A DNA stretch of 64,000 nt from UBA5066 sp046331465 (GTDB lineage: Bacteria > Acidobacteriota > Thermoanaerobaculia > UBA5066): NCBI GenBank assembly GCA_046331465.1, contig JAXLQV010000002.1, positions 124,001 through 188,000 of the forward strand. The letters run 5' to 3'. Made by a program: the position numbers and the translations under genes. This document shows positions 27,554 to 36,137 of this stretch, in pieces (the first letter of the stretch is position 1; every line of letters starts with the position of its first letter). The notes under the pieces are model-generated. The model searched no databases. It worked only from the letters and a program-made list of their open reading frames with translations, and had not been told where the DNA came from.

Positions 27554-28581
27554 GCGCCTCCGGGGCGACCGTCCGCCGGTGCGAGGCCGCCGCCTGGGCG
27601 CTCTCGGCGACGGCGCTCCTCTTCCTCTTCCGGTTCCACCTCGTCGGGGCGCTCGTCGCGGGTCTCCTCCTCCACACGATCCTCCACCGTTCGGCCCGTT
27701 TCCTCTCGGGAGGGCGCCTCTCGCACGGCGCCGCGCGGTGGATCGCCGCGGGAGCCGTCGCGCTCGCGGGAGCGGGGCTGACGGCGCTCGCGGCGTTCCT
27801 CGTCGCCGGTTTCGCGCGGGGCCACACCGGGGACCTGCCGGGCCTCTTCGAGAAGATGGCCGACGTCCTCGACGGCGCCCGGCAGCAGCTCGCGGCCTGG
27901 GGGATCTCGACCGGCGTTCTCGAGGACTGGCAGACGGCGGACCAGATCAAGGCGGGGCTCGCGGACTGGCTCCGGGAGCACTCCGCGGAGCTCCGGCAGG
28001 CGGGCGGCGAGGCGGGGCGCACGGCCCTCCACGTCGTGATGGGGATCCTCGCCGCGCTCCTCGTCTTCTTCCGGCACCCGCGGCAGGGGGGCGAGCCGCC
28101 GCCGTTCTCGTCCGCGCTCGGCGGGCGCGTCCGGCGCTTCGCGGAGGCCTTCGAGAGGGTCGTCCTCGCCCAGCTCGAGATCTCCCTCGTGAACACGGGC
28201 CTGACGCTCGTCTACCTCTTCGCGGTCGTGCCGCTCCTCGCCGAGAGGCTCCCCTTCTCGGGGACGCTCGTCCTCGTCACCTTCCTCGCGGGGCTCCTGC
28301 CGGTCGTCGGGAACCTGGTCTCGAACACCGCGATCGTCGTCCTGTCGTTCGGAGTCGCCCCCTGGCTCGCGGTCGTCTCGCTCGGGTTCCTCGTGGGGGT
28401 CCACAAGCTCGAGTACCTCGTGAACGCGAAGATCGTCGGGAACCGGATCGGGGCCGAGGCGTGGGAGATCTTCCTCTCGATCGTCGTCCTCGAGGTCGCG
28501 TTCGGGATCCCGGGAGTCGTCCTCGCGCCGATCGTCTACGCCTGGGTCAAGGGGGAGCTCCGGGAAAAAGGCCTCGTGTAG
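27550..28581 (+). CDS. AI-2E (PerM/TqsA) family transporter
   Basis: 343 aa, integral membrane protein with about seven to eight helices. It has the family C-terminal pattern: LVTFLAGLLPVVGNLVSN and LVNAKIVGNRIG-x-E-x-WEIF, then FGIPGVVLAPIVYAWVK. Members export small molecules (autoinducer-2 in TqsA) or ions; the substrate here is unknown. GTG 27550 overlaps the rhomboid stop. The linker after helix 4 (about 95-150) is charged and soluble. No quorum-sensing genes are nearby. Confidence 0.85.
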   Translation: MSASGATVRRCEAAAWALSATALLFLFRFHLVGALVAGLLLHTILHRSARFLSGGRLSHGAARWIAAGAVALAGAGLTALAAFLVAGFARGHTGDLPGLFEKMADVLDGARQQLAAWGISTGVLEDWQTADQIKAGLADWLREHSAELRQAGGEAGRTALHVVMGILAALLVFFRHPRQGGEPPPFSSALGGRVRRFAEAFERVVLAQLEISLVNTGLTLVYLFAVVPLLAERLPFSGTLVLVTFLAGLLPVVGNLVSNTAIVVLSFGVAPWLAVVSLGFLVGVHKLEYLVNAKIVGNRIGAEAWEIFLSIVVLEVAFGIPGVVLAPIVYAWVKGELREKGLV

Positions 28582-28602
28582 TCGGGACCCCGGCCGGCGT
28601 CG

Positions 28603-28608
28603 TATGCT
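28603..28608 (+). promoter_or_regulatory. Candidate -10 element for the DegT aminotransferase gene
   Basis: TATGCT lies 11 nt before ATG 28620 in the short gap after the AI-2E gene. The leader would be only a few nucleotides, and no Shine-Dalgarno sequence is seen. Confidence 0.4.
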
Positions 28609-28619
28609 TCCCGGCCGCT

Positions 28620-29777
28620 ATGGAACCGACGATGCCGCTCGCCGTCCCCGTCCCGCTCCTCGACCTGAAGAAGCAGTACGCCACCCTGCGCGACCCGATC
28701 CGGGCCGCGACGGACGAGCTCTTCGAGAGCCAGGGGTTCATCCTCGGCCCGAAGGTCGAGGCGTTCGAGAAGGCGATCGCGGAGTACGTCGGGGTGAAGC
28801 ACGCGGTCGGGATGTCGTCGGGCACCGACGCGCAGCTCGCCGCGATGATGGCGCTCGGCATCGGGCCGGGCGACGACGTCGTCACCTCGCCCTACACCTT
28901 CTTCGCCTCGGCCGGTGCCGTCGTCCGCCTCGGCGCGCGCCCCGTCTTCTGCGACATCGAACCGGCGACGTTCAACGTCGACCCGGAGAAGCTGGCGAAG
29001 GCGATCACGCCGAGGACGAAGGCGATCCAGCCGGTCCACCTCTACGGCCAGTGCGCCGACATGGACCCGATCCTCGACGTCGCGAAGGCGAAGGGGATCC
29101 CGGTCATCGAGGACGCCTGCCAGTCGCTCGGCGCGGCCTACAAGGGGAAGAAGGCCGGCGCTCTCGGCGACTTCGGCGCCTTCTCGTTCTTCCCGTCGAA
29201 GAACCTCGGCGGCTTCGGCGACGGCGGGATGGTGACGACGAACGACGACGCCATGGCGACGACGCTCCGCGCCCTCCGGATGCACGGCGAGACGAGCCGC
29301 TACCACCACAGGCTCGTCGGCGGGAACTTCCGCCTCGACGCGCTCCAGGCGGTCGTGCTGCACGTGAAGCTCCCGCACCTCGACGGCTGGGCCGAGGGGC
29401 GGAGGCAGAACGCGGCCGAGATCGAGCGGCGCTACCTCGAGCACGGCGGGCGGACCTGGGAGGAGGGCGGCATCGCCTTCCCCCGGGAAGCCGCCGGCTG
29501 CCACCACGTCTTCAACCAGTTCGTGGTGCGGATCGCCCGCGGGCGACGCGACCTCCTCAAGGACCGCCTCGCCGAGCTGAAGATCGGGCACGCGATCTAC
29601 TACCCGGTCCCGCTCCACCTCCAGGAGTGCTTCGCGAACCTCGGCGGCAAGCCGGGCGACTTCCCGGTCGCCGAGAAGGCGGCGCTGGAAACCCTTGCCC
29701 TGCCTGTGTTTCCGGAGCTCACGCCTTCCCAGAAGGCGTTCCTCGCCTACCACCTCGCGCAGTTCTCGAGGGAATAG
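28620..29777 (+). CDS. DegT/DnrJ/EryC1 family sugar-nucleotide aminotransferase
   Basis: 385 aa, PLP aminotransferase fold I. It would install an amino group on a keto-sugar nucleotide. Visible: SSGTDAQLAAMMALGIGPGDDVVTSPYTFFA, HLYGQCADMDPI, VIEDACQSLGA, and the PLP-lysine region FSFFPSKNLGGFGDGG with Lys in SKNLG. The WecE/PglE/WlbE-like set shares these. No other sugar-nucleotide or glycan genes are adjacent, so the product (O-antigen, S-layer or other glycan) is unknown. A second ATG 12 bp inside is possible. Confidence 0.88.
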   Translation: MEPTMPLAVPVPLLDLKKQYATLRDPIRAATDELFESQGFILGPKVEAFEKAIAEYVGVKHAVGMSSGTDAQLAAMMALGIGPGDDVVTSPYTFFASAGAVVRLGARPVFCDIEPATFNVDPEKLAKAITPRTKAIQPVHLYGQCADMDPILDVAKAKGIPVIEDACQSLGAAYKGKKAGALGDFGAFSFFPSKNLGGFGDGGMVTTNDDAMATTLRALRMHGETSRYHHRLVGGNFRLDALQAVVLHVKLPHLDGWAEGRRQNAAEIERRYLEHGGRTWEEGGIAFPREAAGCHHVFNQFVVRIARGRRDLLKDRLAELKIGHAIYYPVPLHLQECFANLGGKPGDFPVAEKAALETLALPVFPELTPSQKAFLAYHLAQFSRE

Positions 29778-29787
29778 GGGCGGTCCT

Positions 29788-29806
29788 CCCCGGCGTTTTC
29801 GCGGGG
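29788..29806 (+). terminator. Weak hairpin after the DegT gene
   Basis: CCCC-g-GCG / CGC-GGGG with a TTTT loop and one bulged G; no T-tract follows. It precedes the groESL promoter, so it may simply limit read-through. Confidence 0.3.
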
Positions 29807-29824
29807 GTCCAGGCTCGGACACCC

Positions 29825-29853
29825 TTGACAAGAACGCACGCAGGTCATAAGTT
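29825..29853 (+). promoter_or_regulatory. Promoter of groESL
   Basis: TTGACA (29825-29830), 17-bp spacer, TAAGTT (29848-29853). Housekeeping-sigma type. The CIRCE operator starts two bases downstream, over the expected transcription start. Confidence 0.75.
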
Positions 29854-29854
29854 G

Positions 29855-29881
29855 TTGGCACTCGCCGTTGGCGACTGCTAA
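29855..29881 (+). promoter_or_regulatory. CIRCE operator (HrcA binding site)
   Basis: TTGGCACTC-N9-GACTGCTAA, compared with the CIRCE consensus TTAGCACTC-N9-GAGTGCTAA: one mismatch per half-site and the exact 9-nt spacer. It overlaps the transcription start region of groESL, so HrcA repression with heat induction is expected. hrcA is not in the window. Confidence 0.9.
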
Positions 29882-29949
29882 CAGGCGACAGCGAACCTTC
29901 AGAAGGGGCGGACTGCCCCGTCATTCCAGAACCCGGAAAGGAGCACCCA

Positions 29950-30243
29950 ATGAAGATCCGTCCTCTCTACGACCGGATCCTCGTCAAGAGGATCGAGCCC
30001 AAGGAGCAGGTCCGCGGCGGGATCATCATCCCCGACACCGCCAAGGAGAAGCCGATGGAGGCCACGGTCGAGGCCGTCGGCGAGGGCAAGTTCGACGACA
30101 ACGGCAAGCGCGTCCCCCTGACCGTCAAGGCGGGCGACCGCATCCTCATCGGCAAGTACGCCGGAACCGAGATCAAGATCGACGACCAGGAATACCTGAT
30201 CCTCCGCGAGGACGAAGTCCTCGCCATCGTCGACGCGAAGTAA
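29950..30243 (+). CDS. groES: Co-chaperonin GroES
   Basis: 97 aa, usual length. Begins MKIRPLYDRILVKRIEP; the mobile loop region EQVRGGIIIPDTAKEKP is present, as is the C-terminal EDEVLAIV. It caps the GroEL ring. GGAAAGGAG precedes ATG 29950. Controlled by the upstream promoter and CIRCE element; groEL follows after 16 bp. Confidence 0.98.
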   Translation: MKIRPLYDRILVKRIEPKEQVRGGIIIPDTAKEKPMEATVEAVGEGKFDDNGKRVPLTVKAGDRILIGKYAGTEIKIDDQEYLILREDEVLAIVDAK

Positions 30244-30259
30244 GGCGAGGTCTAGAGAA

Positions 30260-31894
<1,635 letters not shown>

Positions 31895-31896
31895 TG

Positions 31897-31934
31897 TGAA
31901 CCGGGGGAACCCGCCGAGCGGGATTCCCCCGGAC
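31897..31934 (+). repeat. 38-bp hairpin repeat, copy 1
   Basis: Identical to copy 2 at 31954-31991, 57 bp apart. Each unit folds into a long stem: CCGGGGGAA pairs with TTCCCCCGG, and inner CCCGC pairs with GCGGG around loop CGA, with small bulges. It starts 3 bp after the groEL stop. Repeat-type intergenic hairpin of unknown origin. Confidence 0.8.
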
Positions 31935-31950
31935 CCCCTCCGCACGGGGG
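31934..31950 (+). other. Small hairpin between the two repeat copies
   Basis: CCCCC-TCCGCAC-GGGGG, a 5-bp G/C stem in the spacer between the two 38-bp units, giving a tandem array of hairpins after groEL. Confidence 0.45.
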
Positions 31951-31953
31951 AAC

Positions 31954-31991
31954 TGAACCGGGGGAACCCGCCGAGCGGGATTCCCCCGGAC
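31954..31991 (+). repeat. 38-bp hairpin repeat, copy 2
   Basis: Exact copy of 31897-31934, including the leading TGAACC and the trailing GGAC. The flanks differ, so the duplicated unit is sharply bounded. Confidence 0.8.
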
Positions 31992-32011
31992 GCCATCCGA
32001 AGACGGACGGA

Positions 32012-32046
32012 ACGGCCCGGGACCGAGAGGTCCCGGGCCGTTTTCT
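32012..32046 (+). terminator. Rho-independent terminator of groESL
   Basis: Perfect 13-bp stem (32012-32024 with 32029-32041) around a GAGA tetraloop, followed by TTTTCTC. It lies 20 bp beyond the second 38-bp repeat and before the convergent unknown gene. Confidence 0.85.
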
Positions 32047-32067
32047 CTCGTCCCGACGGAGGGCGCG

Positions 32068-32853
32068 CTACTCCTCGTCCGGAACGTTGAGCAGCCGGGA
32101 GCCGAGGCCGAAGCCCTTCTTCGTGCTCCGGAGGCGGATGCCGCCCGCCCCGAGGACCTCGCGCGCGACGAGCGAGGCGGTCTTCACCTCCTCCAGGAGC
32201 TCCTCCACGGTGACGCGCCCCTCGGCCCGCTCGACGGCGACCGGGACGTGGACGCCCGCGAGGCGGACGAGGCGGCACACGAACGGCTTCGCCCCCTTCC
32301 TCCAGAGGGCAGGCCCCGGCAGGCGGCGGCCGCTGCCGAGGTCCTCGATCGTGACCGCCTTCCCCTCCCAGGTCGCGCGGGCGACGGTGTCCTCGGCCCG
32401 CACGAGCGCCTTGACGGCCCGGACGGCCTCCTTCGGGAGGTCGGCCTCGTAGCGGGCGAGGAAGAGGTCGGCCGCGGTGCGGCGCTCGCCGCCCTCGAGG
32501 AGGACGTCGAAGGGGAGGCGGGGGGCGAACAGGTGCGTGAACTCCGCCTCGCCGGCCCCGTCGGCGTCGAGGGCGCGCTCGGCGAGGTCGGCGGCGCGAA
32601 CGAGCGGGTCGAGGCCGCGGCCCGGGCCGGTCTCGTTCGCCTCGGCGATGCAGAAGACGTCGACGGCGACGACGGCCGCGAAGACCGCGGCGGTGGCGGG
32701 GTCGAAGCCCTCGTCCTCGGCGGTGGCGGCGGTTCGCTCGAAGACGAGCGGCGGGGGAACCTCGGTGAGCGGGGGCGCCTCGATCGCCTCGGGCGAGGCT
32801 TTCGCGGCGCTCAGGCGGCGGGCGGGCCGGGGGGGCTTCTTCGCGGTCGGCAT
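32068..32853 (-). CDS. Protein of unknown function
   Basis: 261 aa. The N-terminus is a basic, Pro/Ala-rich tail (MPTAKKPPRPARRLSAAK). The rest looks soluble and alpha/beta: AATAAVFAAVVAVDVFC-type helices near 52-68, a middle region with GEAEFTHLFAPRLPFDVLLEGGERR, and a C-terminal segment with KTASLVAREVLGAGGIRLRS. I do not recognise a family; no signal peptide, no membrane helix, no metal-binding motif. ATG 32853 follows a TAGGCT hexamer by 6 nt. It is divergent (97 bp) from the MESH1-like HD hydrolase gene. Confidence 0.65.
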   Translation of the reverse strand: MPTAKKPPRPARRLSAAKASPEAIEAPPLTEVPPPLVFERTAATAEDEGFDPATAAVFAAVVAVDVFCIAEANETGPGRGLDPLVRAADLAERALDADGAGEAEFTHLFAPRLPFDVLLEGGERRTAADLFLARYEADLPKEAVRAVKALVRAEDTVARATWEGKAVTIEDLGSGRRLPGPALWRKGAKPFVCRLVRLAGVHVPVAVERAEGRVTVEELLEEVKTASLVAREVLGAGGIRLRSTKKGFGLGSRLLNVPDEE

Positions 32854-32859
32854 GCCGGG

Positions 32860-32865
32860 AGCCTA
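32860..32865 (-). promoter_or_regulatory. Candidate -10 element for the unknown gene at 32068-32853, leaderless type
   Basis: Minus-strand TAGGCT ends 6 nt before ATG 32853; no Shine-Dalgarno sequence. Confidence 0.5.
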
Positions 32866-32937
32866 CCGGTTTCGCGGGCCGGGAGGGGGCGCGGCGGCGG
32901 GTCCCGGCGGGCGGACGCCGGAAGGCGCCGTTCGTGG

Positions 32938-32943
32938 CAGGAT
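32938..32943 (+). promoter_or_regulatory. Candidate -10 element for the HD hydrolase gene, leaderless type
   Basis: CAGGAT ends 7 nt before GTG 32951. A poor hexamer (C at position 1) but with the same spacing as the other short-leader genes. Confidence 0.35.
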
Positions 32944-32950
32944 TGGCCCC

Positions 32951-33547
32951 GTGAACGGGAAGCCGAGAGTGATCCTTTCGCCCCGGTTCGAGGAGGCGCT
33001 CGCGTACGCAGTGAGCCTGCACCGCGAGCAGCCGAGGAAGGGGACGGGCGTCCCCTACGTCTCGCACCTCCTCTCCGTGGCGGCCCTCGTCCTCGAGCAC
33101 CACGGGACGGAGGACCAGGCGATCGCGGCGCTCCTCCACGACGCCGTGGAGGACCAGGGAGGGCGGCCGACTGCCGAGGCGATCCGCGCCCGGTTCGGTG
33201 ACCTCGTCGCGGAGATCGTCGAGGGGTGCACCGACACGGACCGCTCGCCGAAGCCGCCGTGGCGCGAGCGGAAGGAAGCCTACGTCGCCCGCGTGAGGAG
33301 CGAGCCTCCTCACGTCCGCCTCGTCTCCGCGGCCGACAAGCTCCACAACGCGCGGACGATGGTCACCGACCTCCGGATCCACGGCGAGGGCTTCTGGTCG
33401 CGGTTCAACGCCGGGCGCGACGAGACGCTCTGGTACCTTCGCGCGCTCGTCGAGGCGTTCCGCGAGGCGGGGACGATGCCGATCGTCGAGGAGCTCGACC
33501 GGACCGTCGCCGAGCTGGAGAAGGTCTCGCGGAACGGGCACGGCTGA
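32951..33547 (+). CDS. Stand-alone HD hydrolase, MESH1/SpoT-hydrolase-like
   Basis: 198 aa, one HD domain. The motif order matches the (p)ppGpp-hydrolase domain of RelA/SpoT and MESH1: RKGTGVPYVSHLLSVA (29-44, with His39), ALLHDAVED (60-68, the HD at 63-64 and ED at 67-68), then SAADKLHNARTM. There is no synthetase, TGS or ACT domain. It would hydrolyse the 3'-pyrophosphate of (p)ppGpp, or, as reported for MESH1, NADPH; which one cannot be decided here. GTG 32951 is chosen because it gives a short N-tail before the conserved helix. Divergent from the unknown gene at 32068. Confidence 0.8.
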   Translation: MNGKPRVILSPRFEEALAYAVSLHREQPRKGTGVPYVSHLLSVAALVLEHHGTEDQAIAALLHDAVEDQGGRPTAEAIRARFGDLVAEIVEGCTDTDRSPKPPWRERKEAYVARVRSEPPHVRLVSAADKLHNARTMVTDLRIHGEGFWSRFNAGRDETLWYLRALVEAFREAGTMPIVEELDRTVAELEKVSRNGHG

Positions 33548-33575
33548 GCCGCCGCGGTCCCCGCTGCGCGCGGCC

Positions 33576-33581
33576 TATACT
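33576..33581 (+). promoter_or_regulatory. Candidate -10 element for the PTS operon
   Basis: TATACT, close to the -10 consensus, 18 nt before ATG 33600. No clear -35 box at 17-bp spacing and no obvious cAMP-CRP site. Confidence 0.5.
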
Positions 33582-33599
33582 GCCGTTCCGCCCCCTGCC

Positions 33600-36137
33600 A
33601 TGGACGAACGACCGACCGTCGGCCCCGTCCCGGCCTCCGCCGAGCCGACGCTGGCGCTGAAGGCCCCCCTCACCGGGCCCGTCGTCCCGATCGACGCGGT
33701 CCCGGACCCGGTCTTTGCCCACCGCCTCCTCGGCGACGGCGTTGCCGTCGACCCGGTCTCGGCGATCCTCCTCGCCCCGTGCGACGGCGTCGTCGCGACG
33801 ATCCACCCCGCCGGCCACGCGATCGCGCTGACGTCCGATCACGGGGTGGAGGTGATGCTCCACGTGGGCCTCGACACGGTGGCCCTCGGCGGGCGCGGAT
33901 TCGTCCCGCGCGTCGCCCAGGGGCGGAGGGTCGTCGCGGGCGAGCCGCTCCTCGCGTTCGACGCCGACCTCGTCGCCCGCTCGGCACGGAGCCTCGTGAC
34001 GCCCGTCGTCGTGACGAGCCGCGAGCGGGTGAAGGCGATGAGGACGGCGTCGGGCTTCGTGACGGCGGGCGTCGACGACCTGCTCGTCCTCACCCTCGCC
34101 GCGACCGGGAACCTGCCGGTCGGCCCGGCGCCGGCCGAGAAGACGCGCGACGTGCGGGTCGCCCGGCGGCTCGGGCTCCACGCGCGCCCCTCCGCGGCGC
34201 TCGCGGGGGCGGCCCGCCGCTTCCGGGCGGAGGTCCTCGTCGAGACCGGCGCGTCGATGGCGAGCGCGCGGAGCATCGTCGGCCTCCTCTCGCTCGGCGT
34301 CGTCCACGGCGAGGTCGTCCGCCTCCGCGCCTCGGGCCCCGACGCCGGGAAGGCGCTCGCGGCGCTCGCGCGCGTCCTCGAGGCCGAGGAGGGGAACGAG
34401 CCGGCGGCGCCGCTCCCGTCGACGCCGCGCGCCGCCCGGCGCGAGAGCCGCGTCCTGTCCGGAGTCCCGACCGCGCCCGGCTGCGCGACGGGGAGCGTCG
34501 TGCGCCTCCTCCGCGAGGAGCCCCAGGTCCCCGAGGCGGGGGAGGACGAACGGACGGAGCGGAGGAACCTCGACTTCGCGCTCGAGGAGGCGAAGGTGCA
34601 GCTGCGCGCCCTCGAGGCCCGCCTCGGGGCCGAGGAGGGGAGCGAGCACGCCGACATTTTCGAGGCGCACGTCGCGCTCCTGGACGACCCGCTCCTCCTC
34701 GCCGAGGCCGAGCACGAGATCGCGGCGGGGAAGAGCGCCGCGTTCGCGTTCCGCGAGGCGGTGCACCGCTACGCCGAGCGGATCTCGCTCCTCCCGAACC
34801 CGGCGCTCGCCGCGCGCGCGGCCGACCTCCGCGACGCGGGAGGCCGTGTCCTCCGGATCCTCGCCGGCCAGGGCTCGGTCCCTCCCTCTCCCGCGGAGGG
34901 GTCCATCGTCGTCGCGGAGGAGCTCTCGCCGTCCGATGTCGCCACGCTCGGCCGGGGCGGGGCCGCGGGCTTCTGCACGGTCTCGGGCGGCGCGACCTCG
35001 CACGCGGCGCTCCTCGCCCGCTCGATGGGGCTCCCCGCCGTCGCGGGGATCGAGGCCCGCGCCCTCGAGGTCCCCGACGGGACCCCCGCCGTCCTCGACG
35101 GCGACGCGGGCGAGCTCCGCCTCGAGCCGGACGACGCGGAGCGCGCGGCGATCCGTGACCGGTGCGCGCGGCGCGCGGCCCGCCGGACGGCGGACCGCCT
35201 GGCGTCGACGGAGCCGGCGCTGACGAGGGACGGCGCGCGCGTCGCGGTCCTCGGGAACGCGGGGAGCCTCGCCGACGCCGAGGAGGCGATCGGGCAGGGA
35301 GCCGAGGGGATCGGCCTCCTCCGCTCGGAGCTCCTCTTCCTCGACCGGGCGAACGTCCCGTCGGAAGACGAGCAGGAGGCGGTCTACCGCGCGGTCGCCG
35401 AGGCGGTCTCCGGCCGCCCGCTCGTCGTCCGGACGTTCGACGCCGGGGGCGACAAGCCGCTCCGCTGGCTCCCGCTCCCCGAGGAGGAGAACCCCGCGCT
35501 CGGCGAGAGAGGCCTGCGCGTCTTCATCGACCGCCCCGACCTCTTCCGGACGCAGCTCCGCGCGCTGCTGCGCGTCGCGAAGGACCACGACGTGAGGGTG
35601 ACCTTCCCGATGGTCGCGACGCTCGACGAGTGGCGGAACGCCCTCTCCGACCTCGAGGAGGAGCGCGAACGCCTCGGCGCGCCGGCCGGGCGGGCGGGGA
35701 TGACGGTCGAGGTCGCGTCGGCGGCGATCCTCGCGGAGGCCTTCCTCGCGGACGCCGCGTTCCTGACGATCGGGACGAACGACCTGACCCAGTTCACCCT
35801 CGCGATGGACCGGGGGCACCCGCGCCTCTCGCACCGGGCCGACGCGCTCGACCCGGCCGTCCTCCACCTCGTCGCCCGGGCGGCGGCCGCGGCGCGGAAG
35901 CGCGGCATCGCCGCGGCGGTCTGCGGCGCGCTGGCCGGCGACGTCGCGGCGGTCCCGCTCCTCCTCGGCCTCGGCGTCGGCGAGCTCTCCGTCGGCGCGG
36001 CGCAGGTGCCGTCCGTGAAGGCGCGCGTCCGGGAGCTCTCGCTCGACGCCTGCCGGACCCTCGCCGTGAGGGTCCTCGAGGCGACGACGGCGGGCGAGGT
36101 GCGGACGCTCCTCGCCGAGTCGGGAGGCCCGCGATGA
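33600..36137 (+). CDS. PTS multiphosphoryl protein EIIA-HPr-EI
   Basis: 845 aa carrying three phosphotransfer modules in order. EIIA of the glucose/GlcNAc type (about 20-165) has its phospho-His at 88 in VMLHVGLDTV. HPr (about 183-268) has its phospho-His at 194 in RRLGLHARPSAA and an HPr-kinase-type Ser at 225 in SARSIVGLLSLGV. Enzyme I (about 285-840) has its active His at 468 in GGATSHAALLARS and the PEP-binding LRSELLFLDR region. PEP phosphate would pass EI to HPr to EIIA to the IIBC partner. The same domain order occurs in NagF of pseudomonads. The stop overlaps the transporter start (ATGA). Confidence 0.95.
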   Translation: MDERPTVGPVPASAEPTLALKAPLTGPVVPIDAVPDPVFAHRLLGDGVAVDPVSAILLAPCDGVVATIHPAGHAIALTSDHGVEVMLHVGLDTVALGGRGFVPRVAQGRRVVAGEPLLAFDADLVARSARSLVTPVVVTSRERVKAMRTASGFVTAGVDDLLVLTLAATGNLPVGPAPAEKTRDVRVARRLGLHARPSAALAGAARRFRAEVLVETGASMASARSIVGLLSLGVVHGEVVRLRASGPDAGKALAALARVLEAEEGNEPAAPLPSTPRAARRESRVLSGVPTAPGCATGSVVRLLREEPQVPEAGEDERTERRNLDFALEEAKVQLRALEARLGAEEGSEHADIFEAHVALLDDPLLLAEAEHEIAAGKSAAFAFREAVHRYAERISLLPNPALAARAADLRDAGGRVLRILAGQGSVPPSPAEGSIVVAEELSPSDVATLGRGGAAGFCTVSGGATSHAALLARSMGLPAVAGIEARALEVPDGTPAVLDGDAGELRLEPDDAERAAIRDRCARRAARRTADRLASTEPALTRDGARVAVLGNAGSLADAEEAIGQGAEGIGLLRSELLFLDRANVPSEDEQEAVYRAVAEAVSGRPLVVRTFDAGGDKPLRWLPLPEEENPALGERGLRVFIDRPDLFRTQLRALLRVAKDHDVRVTFPMVATLDEWRNALSDLEEERERLGAPAGRAGMTVEVASAAILAEAFLADAAFLTIGTNDLTQFTLAMDRGHPRLSHRADALDPAVLHLVARAAAAARKRGIAAAVCGALAGDVAAVPLLLGLGVGELSVGAAQVPSVKARVRELSLDACRTLAVRVLEATTAGEVRTLLAESGGPR

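Noticed and set aside
31897..31991. CRISPR-like repeat pair
   Set aside because: Only two copies, 19-bp spacer, strong hairpins, no cas genes; fits an intergenic hairpin repeat next to a terminator.
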